From contig CAMQGK010000514.1 in the NCBI GenBank assembly GCA_947000775.1, forward strand, positions 3,808,501 to 3,872,500: a stretch of 64,000 nt of DNA, written 5' to 3'. The notes below the pieces were generated by a model that did no database searches, had not been told where the DNA came from, and was given only the letters and a program-made list of their open reading frames with translations. Within the stretch, counting starts at the first letter, position 1. The number at the start of each line of letters is the position of its first letter. Below are positions 38,957 through 51,634 of this stretch, one piece after another. This DNA is from Pterois miles. Taxonomy: Eukaryota; Chordata; Actinopteri; Perciformes; Scorpaenidae. A program made the translations under genes and the position numbers.

Positions 38957-40814
38957 ATGGCTAGAGAGTTTAGAGTGGAGGATATTCCTCCCCTGATGGA
39001 GCCTGTTTTACAAAGGATGACAACGCAGCAGCAGGCTTTGCTGGACGCTGGAGCAACTGATGAGGCCACAGAGCTTTTGCTGGCAAAGCAGATTGTGGAG
39101 GCACTATCAGGAACCGATTCTGTTTCGTTACATGACAACGCAACCATTTCTACTGATTGTGTCACATCCAATCTGGACGACACACTCCTTCAGAGTGTTA
39201 CAGTGGCCGTGAAAATCAACATCGAGTTCGACTCTGATTGCTCAAAATCCTTTGCCGACCTGATTGATACTGAGATACAGGCATCATCCCCGGAGAAAGC
39301 CCCTTGCGTTGATGCTGAGACACTGGCTGAGCTGGTCGATGAGGCCGGCCAGGTGCTCAAAACATTACAGGGCAAGATGGACAGTCAGCAGTCGTCTGAG
39401 TCAGAGGCTGCAACACCGTCTCCCTGCAAACTCTGCGACATGAGCGACGACGATGACAAGTGCCGATCAGAGACCCCTGAGACGTTCTCACGGGACAGCT
39501 TCGAGGCTTCAGCAACCAAAGCTGCACAGGATATCATTGAGAGAGAGCTCCGTAAATTGGTGTTACCTCTTCTGGATGATGTGTGCGACTCCCAGGGTGA
39601 GGTGCTGCCACCTGACATCTCCAGGCAGGCCGCAGATATTGCAGCTAACATCGCTCAGTCAATCGCTGACGAGGTGGAGGCTCTGGAGAAGAAATATGCT
39701 GTCAGCTCAGAGTCCTCCGAGAAGAGGAAACTGGTTTTGAAAGGAATGACCAAGAAGATCATGGTTTTTTTCACCACTCAGTTTGCTAAACTGTTAGCGC
39801 AGTACTTTTTATCTGAGCTGGAGAAAAAACTCTGCCCCGACTTCAGAGCTGAGAGCAGGGATTCACTTCAGTCCTTCATGGACGACTTTGAGGCTGTGCT
39901 TGTGCCAAAAAACGAGGGAACAGACGTCTTGCCTAGATTAAAACGTCTTTCCGAGGGGAAAGACCTGGTTTTCACAAAGGCACTTTGTGATCTCCTCTAC
40001 AACCACATCATACAGGTGACACCTTACATTACTGTGTCACATGATGTGATGCACGGTGAGATACAGCGCAAAGTCTTTTGTTTCTTGTCACTGATGGGGT
40101 GGTGGTTAAACACTCAAGCTGGCAAGTACAGTAGCCGGGTCACAAAGGCTCTGAAGGACTTAACACCAAGGTCAACACCAAGGTCAACACCAAAGTCAAC
40201 ACCAAGGCCAACACCAAGCTCAACACCAAAGTCAACACCAAGCTCAACACCAAGGCCAACACCAAGCTCAACACCAAAGTCAACACCAAGTCCAACATCA
40301 TGGGCATCACCAAGGTCAACACCAAGGTCACCACCAAGTCCAACATCATGGGCATCCCAAGGTCCCACCAAGGTCACCACCAAGGTCACCACCAAGGTCA
40401 ACAGCTGCACCATCTAGGCAGCCCACAGCACTGACAGACAAAAACAAATTTGCTGTCATGGCAATTGTGGATAAGCTGGTTTCACGGATCTTCCGCAAAA
40501 CAAAGGTGAACTGCGCTTTTGCAAAGCCGGAGCCCATCATCCAGCGCCTGTTTGACAAAATATGGGCCAAGGTCGAGGGGGCGGATTTCGAGATCACCCC
40601 AGAGATGATGGACAGCGTCGACAAGGCCATCCACAAGGATCTGTGCAAAAAGTACGGCTCTGCAAAGACAGTGCTGGTTTCAATGCTTCTGAACCAGCCA
40701 GAGTTTGATGACTACGTTGCCTCCACTTTCATTACCCACCTGGAGGCACCACCAAAGAAGGGCTCCGCCATCCGCAGGTTGTTGGCCTTCGTGACGAGAC
40801 CATTTAGGCGGTAA
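38957..40814 (+). pseudogene. Array gene copy 4, frameshifted in the repeat linker
   Basis: The frame is open for 486 codons and then leaves the family frame in the T-P-x-S linker: at 40353-40369 the usual GCATCACCAAGGTCACC is GCATCCCAAGGTCCCACC-like, two single-base losses plus one extra 12-bp period (net +10). The frame stops at 40417 after a novel KVTTKVTTKVNS tail. The C-terminal domain remains open in another frame from about 40458. Before the lesion it carries M21, F99 and A115 and is otherwise like copy 3. It could be a truncated protein lacking the C-terminal domain, a dead copy, or an assembly error in a repeat. Confidence 0.75.
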
Positions 40815-42116
40815 TGTAGTATTCATTTTGATGGAGAAAATCTGGGATGCTCATTTTCTCCTTCAACATGGATGCTGTTGAGGGTTCAAGTCCTTCCTCC
40901 CATCCTGATTCCCTCCTGCTCCACTCTGTACTACAGAGGCTAGTGATTAGCCCCTGTGGTGCAGAGACCAGGACCAGGACAGTGATGGGCCTCTATGGGA
41001 CTGAGACCAGTGAATGGCCTCTACAGGGGTAGGACCAGTGATTGGTCCCCAATCAATTCAATTGTTCAATAAAAATACAAAAAATATCATTTCTTGTCTT
41101 CTTTCTCTGTCTAATAATTTGCTGTCACATCTGTAAATATCCATCACAGCTGAAGTTCTGCTCCTTCAGTTACACTCTGATCAAAGTTTGTGTGTCAAGA
41201 AAAACTGTTTCTCAGGTGAAAACCACCTGTCCTAGCATTTAAACTGAGGTCATGAAGTAGTTATCAGATGAGTTATGGTTTTGGTTGTCGAAGCTGAGGT
41301 CTGTTGCTTCTCTCATTTCTTTTTTACATAGCTGCCAGTAGGGGTGGGACGGTTCATAACATTCACGGTTCGGTTCATATCGCGGTTTTTGGGGTCACGG
41401 TTTTCACTTGGGTTCGGTACATTTATGGACAGCTGGAGGCCAATTTCCAACTTCAATTTCAACATGCATTTCATTTATGTGGCAAAACAAGTCAACGGCT
41501 GTTTGTCTTCACAACAGTAGACGAACATCAGGAACAAAACACTTCTTCACTGTCACGTCTTCCGGCTGGACTCCTGATCTAAAAGAAAAGTGCCACTGTG
41601 TTATTTCAAAAGAATTAATAAATAAAAACAAATTACAGCCTCAGGCCAGCAACAAAAAGCAACATGAAAACACTAACACATATACTAGGCCTGCACCATA
41701 TGAGGAATTGTTAATTGATCTCCAAAATCAGTATTCAAGTGCTTTGGTTTTTCTTGGGTTTTTAAATATATATATTAGGCCTGCAAGATATAACCAAAAC
41801 TGTCATGTACAATAACATTTTTCAATATTGCAATGATGACATGACTTGTGATAAACAAATATTGAAGTGTTCATATTAGCTATACTGATGCCAGCCTGGT
41901 TGTTTTTAAAGTCAGAACCAGATTAGATTTGAATATTTAAATCCAACGAGGACACATGTTGTTTCTGGAGCAGCAACAGTAATGTTTACAACAGCAGCGT
42001 CACCATAGAAACTCATTAATATCTCACTGGGAACAATCTGACATATTGATAAAATAAATCAGATTCCTGAGTGAAGTTTATAAAGACTGAAGAACACAAA
42101 CATCAGTCAGTATCAG

Positions 42117-42210
42117 TCCTTCCTCCTGTCCTCTGTCCTCCTGTCGTCTGTCCTCCTGTCCTCTGTCCTCCTGTCCTCTGTCCTCCTGTCCTCTGTCCTC
42201 CTGTCCTCTG
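42117..42210. repeat. Spacer minisatellite, unit 4
   Basis: Longer, regular array of the 15-bp period with one TCGTCTG variant. Confidence 0.9.
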
Positions 42211-43510
42211 AACACTGAACAGTGCTGACTTGAAGGAACTAGAGTCATTTACGTCCACATCTTTACTTGTCGCTGTTAGGTGGTGAGCTAACGTTCAGTA
42301 AAGGGTTAATAACTGTGGTAGTGTCAACATAGTGGTGGTGGTTAAGAGACATGGATAGTAAAACCTGGTCCGCCCTCACCAAAATTGAGCCAATCACAAT
42401 GCACAGCCTCAGCTTCAGTTACACTGGACATGTCTTTTGTCCCGTAGCCCTGTCCGCCGTGTCCCAGCCTCTTTCCATCGGCCTCGATTTCTAGAGTGAC
42501 AATAAACACAATGAAAAAAATACACAATCGGCCTCATAACCTATTTGAAATGAACCAAACGGCACATACACAAACCGAACCATAAATATATATAAACTGC
42601 ATACGTCAATAATACATCAGTACTATTATACCAGTGCTACAATCAATGTGATGAAGTCAATTTGCAGTTAATTTCAGATTTATCTTAATGTTCGTTGACA
42701 AAAAAAGACGAGATGAAATATTACAGACTGGTGGTGTTGTTTTGTTTAATGCAGCAGCACAGTCAGGAGACCTCAGAGTAACTTACTTAAGTTAAAGTTA
42801 AGGACAACATCAGGGATTGGGAAAAGAAACAAGGTGAGTACAAGCACCTGAAAATTGTACTACTCATTATGCAGGGCTTGAAAGGTGCTCTACTATAAAA
42901 TGTATTTTTATTATATTAAACAGGTCATAAGGTTCTCTCCCTGTCATTTATTTTATATTTCTGTGAAAACATCTCCTTCAAACAACTGGATTATTCAAGA
43001 TTCTCCCCAATCGACACTTTTACAAGATTACATCTGAACGCATCATCATCGCGGTGTCATCTACCGTCGCCCAGTAGACCCTGAACGCACCATAACCACC
43101 GGAGCTGTGCGGTGTCGCTTCATGAACCGAGCCGGTCACTGTGATGACTGAGCAGCTTCATGGGGATCACTGACAATATAATAAGAGTCTGATGAAGCGA
43201 GTTCTTCTCAAAGGTTCAGTATGTCACAAACTGCTGTTTGTAAACACCAGTTGTCTCCTCCTCCTCGAGACTGAACGGAGAGAGGGAGCGCTCCGTGGAC
43301 ACGAAGCAGCAAATCAGAGAAATCAATCAATCAATCATTTTCTGATTGTTTCCCGCCGGCTACGTTTCTACAACAGTGAGCTTTAACTTTAATGCTGTTT
43401 TAAATGTTGTTCCTCCGCGGTTTATTTAGGACTTTATCCTCCAAATCTCACGTTCATTCATTCAAATTCATTTACTCCAGTGACAACGATGGAGAGCTGC
43501 CGCGCGTGCC

Positions 43511-43618
43511 TAGCAACGGTTGCTAAGGGCAGGTGGCGTCCAGCAAACTCTGACGTCATACTGCAGCGGGCGTGCTCCTTTGATCTGGTTGGTTGGCTTT
43601 GAACTTTTATTTAAATAG
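43511..43618 (+). promoter_or_regulatory. Core promoter of array gene copy 5
   Basis: MYB-type palindrome 43511-43525, CRE 43551-43558 and TATA-like box at about 43608-43617. Confidence 0.68.
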
Positions 43619-43700
43619 GAGGCAAATTCAGCCCTTCCTCACATTTTCATATCTGGTTTTATTCCCAGTGGGAGCAGAAGAAAGTTATTAAGCAGTCATA

Positions 43701-45548
43701 ATGGCTAGAGAGTTTAGAGTGGAGGATATTCCTCCCCTGATGGAGCCTGTTTTACAAAGGATTACAACGCAGCAGCAGGCTTTGCTGGACGCTGGAGCAA
43801 CTGATGAGGCCACAGAGCTTTTGCTGGCAAAGCAGATTGTGGAGGCACTATCAGGAACCGATTCTGTTTCGTTACATGACAACGCAACCATTTCTACTGA
43901 TTGTGTCACATCCAATCTGGACGACACACTCCTTCAGAGTGTTACAGTGGCCGTGAAAATCAACATCGAGTTCGACTCTGATTGCTCAAAATCCTTGGCC
44001 GACCTGATTGATACTGAGATACAGGCATCATCCCCGGAGAAAGCCCCTTGCGTTGATGCTGAGACACTGGCTGAGCTGGTCGATGAGGCCGGCCAGGTGC
44101 TCAAAACATTACAGGGCAAGATGGACAGTCAGCAGTCGTCTGAGTCAGAGGCTGCAACACTGTCTCCCTGCAAACTCTGCGACATGAGCGACGACGATGA
44201 CAAGTGCCGATCAGAGACCCCTGAGACGTTCTCACGGGACAGCTTCGAGGCTTCAGCAACCAAAGCTGCACAGGATATCATTGAGAGAGAGCTCCGTAAA
44301 TTGGTGTTACCTCTTCTGGATGATGTGTGCGACTCCCAGGGTGAGGTGTTGCCACCTGACATCTCCAGGCAGGCCGCAGATATTGCAGCTAACATCGCTC
44401 AGTCAATCGCTGACGAGGTGGAGGCTCTGGAGAAGAAATATGCTGTCAGCTCAGAGTCCTCCGAGAAGAGGAAACTGGTTTTGAAAGGAATGACCAAGAA
44501 GATCATGGTTTTTTTCACCACTCAGTTTGCTAAACTGTTAGCGCAGTACTTTTTATCTGAGCTGGAGAAAAAACTCTGCCCCGACTTCAGAGCTGAGAGC
44601 AGGGATTCACTTCAGTCCTTCATGGACGACTTTGAGGCTGTGCTTGTGCCAAAAAACGAGGGAACAGACGTCTTGCCTAGATTAAAACGTCTTTCCGAGG
44701 GGAAAGACCTGGTTTTCACAAAGGCACTTTGTGATCTCCTCTACAACCACATCATACAGGTGACACCTTACATTACTGTGTCACATGATGTGATGCACGG
44801 TGAGATACAGCGCAAAGTCTTTTGTTTCTTGTCACTGATGGGGTGGTGGTTAAACACTCAAGCTGGCAAGTACAGTAGCCGGGTCACAAAGGCTCTGAAG
44901 GACTTAACACCAAGGTCAACACCAAGGTCAACACCAAAGTCAACACCAAGGCCAACACCAAGCTCAACACCAAAGTCAACACCAAGCTCAACACCAAGGC
45001 CAACACCAAGCTCAACACCAAAGTCAACACCAAGTCCAACATCATGGGCATCACCAAGGTCAACACCAAGGTCACCACCAAGTCCAACATCATGGGCATC
45101 ACCAAGGTCACCACCAAGGTCACCACCAAGGTCAACAGCTGCACCATCTAGGCAGCCCACAGCACTGACAGACAAAAACAAATTTGCTGTCATGGCAATT
45201 GTGGATAAGCTGGTTTCACGGATCTTCCGCAAAACAAAGGTGAACTGCGCTTTTGCAAAGCCGGAGCCCATCATCCAGCGCCTGTTTGACAAAATATGGG
45301 CCAAGGTCGAGGGGGCGGATTTCGAGATCACCCCAGAGATGATGGACAGCGTCGACAAGGCCATCCACAAGGATCTGTGCAAAAAGTACGGCTCTGCAAA
45401 GACAGTGCTGGTTTCAATGCTTCTGAACCAGCCAGAGTTTGATGACTACGTTGCCTCCACTTTCATTACCCACCTGGAGGCACCACCAAAGAAGGGCTCC
45501 GCCATCCGCAGGTTGTTGGCCTTCGTGACGAGACCATTTAGGCGGTAA
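43701..45548 (+). CDS. Array gene copy 5, 615 aa, intact
   Basis: Uninterrupted. Diagnostic residues: I21, L99, S143, S147, L154 (shared only with copy 6) and D401. The linker is identical to copy 3, so the N-terminal part resembles copy 6 and the linker resembles copies 3 and 4. Confidence 0.85.
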   Translation: MAREFRVEDIPPLMEPVLQRITTQQQALLDAGATDEATELLLAKQIVEALSGTDSVSLHDNATISTDCVTSNLDDTLLQSVTVAVKINIEFDSDCSKSLADLIDTEIQASSPEKAPCVDAETLAELVDEAGQVLKTLQGKMDSQQSSESEAATLSPCKLCDMSDDDDKCRSETPETFSRDSFEASATKAAQDIIERELRKLVLPLLDDVCDSQGEVLPPDISRQAADIAANIAQSIADEVEALEKKYAVSSESSEKRKLVLKGMTKKIMVFFTTQFAKLLAQYFLSELEKKLCPDFRAESRDSLQSFMDDFEAVLVPKNEGTDVLPRLKRLSEGKDLVFTKALCDLLYNHIIQVTPYITVSHDVMHGEIQRKVFCFLSLMGWWLNTQAGKYSSRVTKALKDLTPRSTPRSTPKSTPRPTPSSTPKSTPSSTPRPTPSSTPKSTPSPTSWASPRSTPRSPPSPTSWASPRSPPRSPPRSTAAPSRQPTALTDKNKFAVMAIVDKLVSRIFRKTKVNCAFAKPEPIIQRLFDKIWAKVEGADFEITPEMMDSVDKAIHKDLCKKYGSAKTVLVSMLLNQPEFDDYVASTFITHLEAPPKKGSAIRRLLAFVTRPFRR

Positions 45549-46843
45549 TGTAGTATTCATTTTGATGGAGAAAATCTGGGATGCTCATTTTCTCCTTCAA
45601 CATGGATGCTGTTGAGGGTTCAAGTCCTTCCTCCCATCCTGATTCCCTCCTGCTCCACTCTGTACTACAGAGGCTAGTGATTAGCCCCTGTGGTGCAGAG
45701 ACCAGGACCAGGACAGTGATGGGCCTCTATGGGACTGAGACCAGTGAATGGCCTCTACAGGGGTAGGACCAGTGATTGGTCCCCAATCAATTCAATTGTT
45801 CAATAAAAATACAAAAAATATCATTTCTTGTCTTCTTTCTCTGTCTAATAATTTGCTGTCACATCTGTAAATATCCATCACAGCTGAAGTTCTGCTCCTT
45901 CAGTTACACTCTGATCAAAGTTTGTGTGTCAAGAAAAACTGTTTCTCAGGTGAAAACCACCTGTCCTAGCATTTAAACTGAGGTCATGAAGTAGTTATCA
46001 GATGAGTTATGGTTTTGGTTGTTGAAGCTGAGGTCTGTTGCTTCTCTCATTTCTTTTTTACATAGCTGCCAGTAGGGGTGGGACGGTTCATAACATTCAC
46101 GGTTCGGTTCATATCGCGGTTTTTGGGGTCACGGTTTTCACTTGGGTTCGGTACATTTAGTAAGCTGGGCCTTCCAACTTCAATTTCAACATGCATTTCA
46201 TTTATGTGGCAAAACAAGTCAACGGCTGTTTGTCTTCACAACAGTAGACGAACATCAGGAACAAAACACTTCTTCACTGTCACGTCTTCCGGCTGGACTC
46301 CTGATCTAAAAGAAAAGTGCCACTGTGTTATTTCAAAAGAATTAATAAATAAAAACAAATTACAGCCTCAGGCCAGCAACAAAAAGCAACATGAAAACAC
46401 TAACACATATACTAGGCCTGCACCATATGAGGAATTGTTAATTGATCTCCAAAATCAGTATTCAAGTGCTTTGGTTTTTCTTGGGTTTTTAAATATATAT
46501 ATTAGGCCTGCAAGATATAACCAAAACTGTCATGTACAATAACATTTTTCAATATTGCAATGATGACATGACTTGTGATAAACAAATATTGAAGTGTTCA
46601 TATTAGCTATACTGATGCCAGCCTGGTTGTTTTTAAAGTCAGAACCAGATTAGATTTGAATATTTAAATCCAACGAGGACACATGTTGTTTCTGGAGCAG
46701 CAACAGTAATGTTTACAACAGCAGCGTCACCATAGAAACTCATTAATATCTCACTGGGAACAATCTGACATATTGATAAAATAAATCAGATTCCTGAGTG
46801 AAGTTTATAAAGACTGAAGAACACAAACATCAGTCAGTATCAG

Positions 46844-46937
46844 TCCTTCCTCCTGTCCTCTGTCCTCCTGTCGTCTGTCCTCCTGTCCTCTGTCCTCCTG
46901 TCCTCTGTCCTCCTGTCCTCTGTCCTCCTGTCCTCTG
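46844..46937. repeat. Spacer minisatellite, unit 5
   Basis: Same length class as unit 4. Confidence 0.9.
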
Positions 46938-48237
46938 AACACTGAACAGTGCTGACTTGAAGGAACTAGAGTCATTTACGTCCACATCTTTACTTGTCGC
47001 TGTTAGGTGGTGAGCTAACGTTCAGTAAAGGGTTAATAACTGTGGTAGTGTCAACATAGTGGTGGTGGTTAAGAGACATGGATAGTAAAACCTGGTCCGC
47101 CCTCACCAAAATTGAGCCAATCACAATGCACAGCCTCAGCTTCAGTTACACTGGACATGTCTTTTGTCCTGTAGCCCTGTCCGCCGTGTCCCAGCCTCTT
47201 TCCATCGGCCTCGATTTCTAGAGTGACAATAAACACAATGAAAAAAATACACAATCGGCCTCATAACCTATTTGAAATGAACCAAACGGCACATACACAA
47301 ACCGAACCATAAATATATATAAACTGCATACGTCAATAATACATCAGTACTATTATACCAGTGCTACAATCAATGTGATGAAGTCAATTTGCAGTTAATT
47401 TCAGATTTATCTTAATGTTCGTTGACAAAAAAAGACGAGATGAAATATTACAGACTGGTGGTGTTGTTTTGTTTAATGCAGCAGCACAGTCAGGAGACCT
47501 CAGAGTAACTTACTTAAGTTAAAGTTAAGGACAACATCAGGGATTGGGAAAAGAAACAAGGTGAGTACAAGCACCTGACAATTGTACTACTCATTATGCA
47601 GGGCTTGAAAGGTGCTCTACTATAAAATGTATTTTTATTATATTAAACAGGTCATAAGGTTCTCTCCGTGTCATTTATTTTATATTTCTGTGAAAACATC
47701 TCCTTCAAACAACTGGATTATTCAAGATTCTCCCCAATCGACACTTTTACAAGATTACATCTGAACGCATCATCATCGCGGTGTCATCTACCGTCGCCCA
47801 GTAGACCCTGAACGCACCATAACCACCGGAGCTGTGCGGTGTCGCTTCATGAACCGAGCCGGTCACTGTGATGACTGAGCAGCTTCATGGGGATCACTGA
47901 CAATATAATAAGAGTCTGATGAAGCGAGTTCTTCTCAAAGGTTCAGTATGTCACAAACTGCTGTTTGTAAACACCAGTTGTCTCCTCCTCCTCGAGACTG
48001 AACGGAGAGAGGGAGCGCTCCGTGGACACGAAGCAGCAAATCAGAGAAATCAATCAATCAATCATTTTCTGATTGTTTCCCGCCGGCTACGTTTCTACAA
48101 CAGTGAGCTTTAACTTTAATGCTGTTTTAAATGTTGTTCCTCCGCGGTTTATTTAGGACTTTATCCTCCAAATCTCACGTTCATTCATTCAAATTCATTT
48201 ACTCCAGTGACAACGATGGAGAGCTGCCGCGCGTGCC

Positions 48238-48345
48238 TAGCAACGGTTGCTAAGGGCAGGTGGCGTCCAGCAAACTCTGACGTCATACTGCAGCGGGCGT
48301 GCTCCTTTGATCTGGTTGGTTGGCTTTGAACTTTTATTTAAATAG
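48238..48345 (+). promoter_or_regulatory. Core promoter of array gene copy 6
   Basis: MYB-type palindrome 48238-48252, CRE 48278-48285 and TATA-like box at about 48335-48344, intact. Confidence 0.66.
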
Positions 48346-48427
48346 GAGGCAAATTCAGCCCTTCCTCACATTTTCATATCTGGTTTTATTCCCAGTGGGA
48401 GCAGAAGAAAGTTATTAAGCAGTCATA

Positions 48428-50252
48428 ATGGCTAGAGAGTTTAGAGTGGAGGATATTCCTCCCCTGATGGAGCCTGTTTTACAAAGGATTACAACGCAGC
48501 AGCAGGCTTTGCTGGACGCTGGAGCAACTGATGAGGCCACAGAGCTTTTGCTGGCAAAGCAGATTGTGGAGGCACTATCAGGAACCGATTCTGTTTCGTT
48601 ACATGACAACGCAACCATTTCTACTGATTGTGTCACATCCAATCTGGACGACACACTCCTTCAGAGTGTTACAGTGGCCGTGAAAATCAACATCGAGTTC
48701 GACTCTGATTGCTCAAAATCCTTGGCCGACCTGATTGATACTGAGATACAGGCATCATCCCCGGAGAAAGCCCCTTGCGTTGATGCTGAGACACTGGCTG
48801 AGCTGGTCGATGAGGCCGGCCAGGTGCTCAAAACATTACAGGGCAAGATGGACAGTCAGCAGTCGTCTGAGTCAGAGGCTGCAACACTGTCTCCCTGCAA
48901 ACTCTGCGACATGAGCGACGACGATGACAAGTGCCGATCAGAGACCCCTGAGACGTTCTCACGGGACAGCTTCGAGGCTTCAGCAACCAAAGCTGCACAG
49001 GATATCATTGAGAGAGAGCTCCGTAAATTGGTGTTACCTCTTCTGGATGATGTGTGCGACTCCCAGGGTGAGGTGCTGCCACCTGACATCTCCAGGCAGG
49101 CCGCAGATATTGCAGCGAACATCGCTCAGTCAATCGCTGACGAGGTGGAGGCTCTGGAGAAGAAATATGCTGTCAGCTCAGAGTCCTCCGAGAAGAGGAA
49201 ACTGGTTTTGAAAGGAATGACCAAGAAGATCATGGTTTTTTTCACCACTCAGTTTGCTAAACTGTTAGCGCAGTACTTTTTATCTGAGCTGGAGAAAAAA
49301 ACTCTGCCCCGACTTCAGAGCTGAGAGCAGGGATTCACTTCAGTCCTTCATGGACGACTTTGAGGCTGTGCTTGTGCCAAAAAACGAGGGAACAGACGTC
49401 TTGCCTAGATTAAAACGTCTTTCCGAGGGGAAAGACCTGGTTTTCACAAAGGCACTTTGTGATCTCCTCTACAACCACATCATACAGGTGACACCTTACA
49501 TTACTGTGTCACATGATGTGATGCACGGTGAGATACAGCGCAAAGTCTTTTGTTTCTTGTCACTGATGGGGTGGTGGTTAAACACTCAAGCTGGCAAGTA
49601 CAGTAGCCGGGTCACAAAGGCTCTGAAGAACTTAACACCAAGGTCAACACCAAGGTCAACACCAAAGTCAACACCAAGGCCAACACCAAGCTCAACACCA
49701 AGCTCAACACCAAGCTCAACACCAAAGTCAACACCAAGTCCAACATCATGGGCATCACCAAGGTCAACACCAAGGTCACCACCAAGTCCAACATCATGGG
49801 CATCACCAAGGTCACCACCAAGGTCACCACCAAGGTCAACAGCTGCACCATCTAGGCAGCCCACAGCACTGACAGACAAAAACAAATTTGCTGTCATGGC
49901 AATTGTGGATAAGCTGGTTTCACGGATCTTCCGCAAAACAAAGGTGAACTGCGCTTTTGCAAAGCCGGAGCCCATCATCCAGCGCCTGTTTGACAAAATA
50001 TGGGCCAAGGTCGAGGGGGCGGATTTCGAGATCACCCCAGAGATGATGGACAGCGTCGACAAGGCCATCCACAAGGATCTGTGCAAAAAGTACGGCTCTG
50101 CAAAGACAGTGCTGGTTTCGATGCTTCTGAACCAGCCAGAGTTTGATGACTACGTTGCCTCCACTTTCATTACCCACCTGGAGGCACCACCAAAGAAGGG
50201 CTCCGCCATCCGCAGGTTGTTGGCCTTCGTGACGAGACCATTTAGGCGGTAA
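48428..50252 (+). pseudogene. Array gene copy 6, frameshifted by one extra A
   Basis: The run at 49295-49301 has seven A residues where the other copies have six, shifting the frame after about residue 291 and stopping at 49324 (298 codons). The rest of the gene stays open in the family frame from 49350 to 50252. The linker is the shortest (nine tetrapeptides). It carries I21, L99 and L154 like copy 5 but N401 like copies 2, 7, 8 and 9. A one-base homopolymer change is also the commonest assembly error, so loss of function is not proven. Confidence 0.75.
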
Positions 50253-51555
50253 TGTAGTATTCATTTTGATGGAGAAAATCTGGGATGCTCATTTTCTCCT
50301 TCAACATGGATGCTGTTGAGGGTTCAAGTCCTTCCTCCCATCCTGATTACCTCCTGCTCCACACTGTACTACAGAGGCTAGTGATTAGCCCCTGTGGTGC
50401 AGAGACCAGGACCAGGACAGTGATGGGCCTCTATGGGACTGAGACCAGTGAATGGCCTCTACAGGGGTAGGACCAGTGATTGGTCCCAAATCAATTCAAT
50501 TGTTCAATAAAAATACAAAAAATATCATTTCTTGTCTTCTTTCTCTGTCTAATGATTTGCTGTCACATCTGTAAATATCCATCACAGCTGAAGTTCTGCT
50601 CCTTCAGTTACACTCTGATCAAAGTTTGTGTGTCAAGAAAAACTGTTTCTCAGGTGAAAACCACCTGTCCTAGCATTTAAACTGAGGTCATGAAGTAGTT
50701 ATCAGATGAGTTATGGTTTTGGTTGGTGAAGCTGAGGTCTGTTGCTTCTCTCATTTCTTTTTCACATAGCTGCTAGTAGGGGTGGGACGGTTCATAACAT
50801 TCACGGTTCGGTTCATATCGCGGTTTTTGGGGTCACGGTTTTCACTTGGGTTCGGTACATTTATGGTAGAGCTGGAGGCCAATTTCCAACTTCAATTTCA
50901 ACATGCATTTCATTTATGTGGCAAAACAAGTCAACGGCTGTTTGTCTTCACAACAGTAGACGAACATCAGGAACAAAACACTTCTTCACTGTCACATCTT
51001 CCGGCTGGACTTCTGATCTAAAAGAAAAGTGCCACTGTGTTATTTCAAAAGAATTAATAAATAAAAACAAATTACAGCCTCAGGCCAGCAACAAAAAGCA
51101 ACATGAAAACACTAACACATATACTAGGCCTGCACCATATGAGGAATTGTTAATTGATCTCCAAAATCAGTATTCAAGTGCTTTGGTTTTTCTTGGGTTT
51201 TTAAATATATATATTAGGCCTGCAAGATATAACCAAAACTGTCATGTACAATAACATTTTTCAATATTGCAATGATGACATGACTTGTGATAAACAAATA
51301 TTGAAGTGTTCATATTAGCTATACTGATGCCAGCCTGGTTGTTTTTAAAGTCAGAACCAGATTAGATTTGAATATTTAAATCCAACGAGGACACATGTTG
51401 TTTCTGGAGCAGCAACAGTAATGTTTACAACAGCAACGTCACCATAGAAACTCATTAATATCTCACTGGGAACAATCTGACATATTGATAAAATAAATCA
51501 GATTCCTGAGTGAAGTTTATAAAGACTGAAGAACACAAACATCAGTCAGTATCAG

Positions 51556-51634
51556 TCCTTCCTCCTGTCGTCTGTCCTCCTGTCCTCTGTCCTCTGTCCT
51601 CCTGTCCTCCTGTCCTCTGTCCTCCTGACCTCTG
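51556..51634. repeat. Spacer minisatellite, unit 6
   Basis: Irregular array with TCGTCTG and CTGACCTCTG variants. Confidence 0.9.

Larger units (their letters stand above)
37950..42692 (+). repeat. Tandem array unit 4 (4743 bp)
   Basis: The left part resembles unit 3, while the spacer right of the gene resembles units 5 and 6 (longer minisatellite, GTTAGGTGGTGAG variant). This is a possible crossover point within the unit. Confidence 0.95.
42693..47419 (+). repeat. Tandem array unit 5 (4727 bp)
   Basis: Starts with one extra A in the CGTTGACAAAAAAA boundary motif, as units 6 and 8 do. It has a small deletion and rearrangement in the transposon-like segment at about 46160. Confidence 0.95.
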
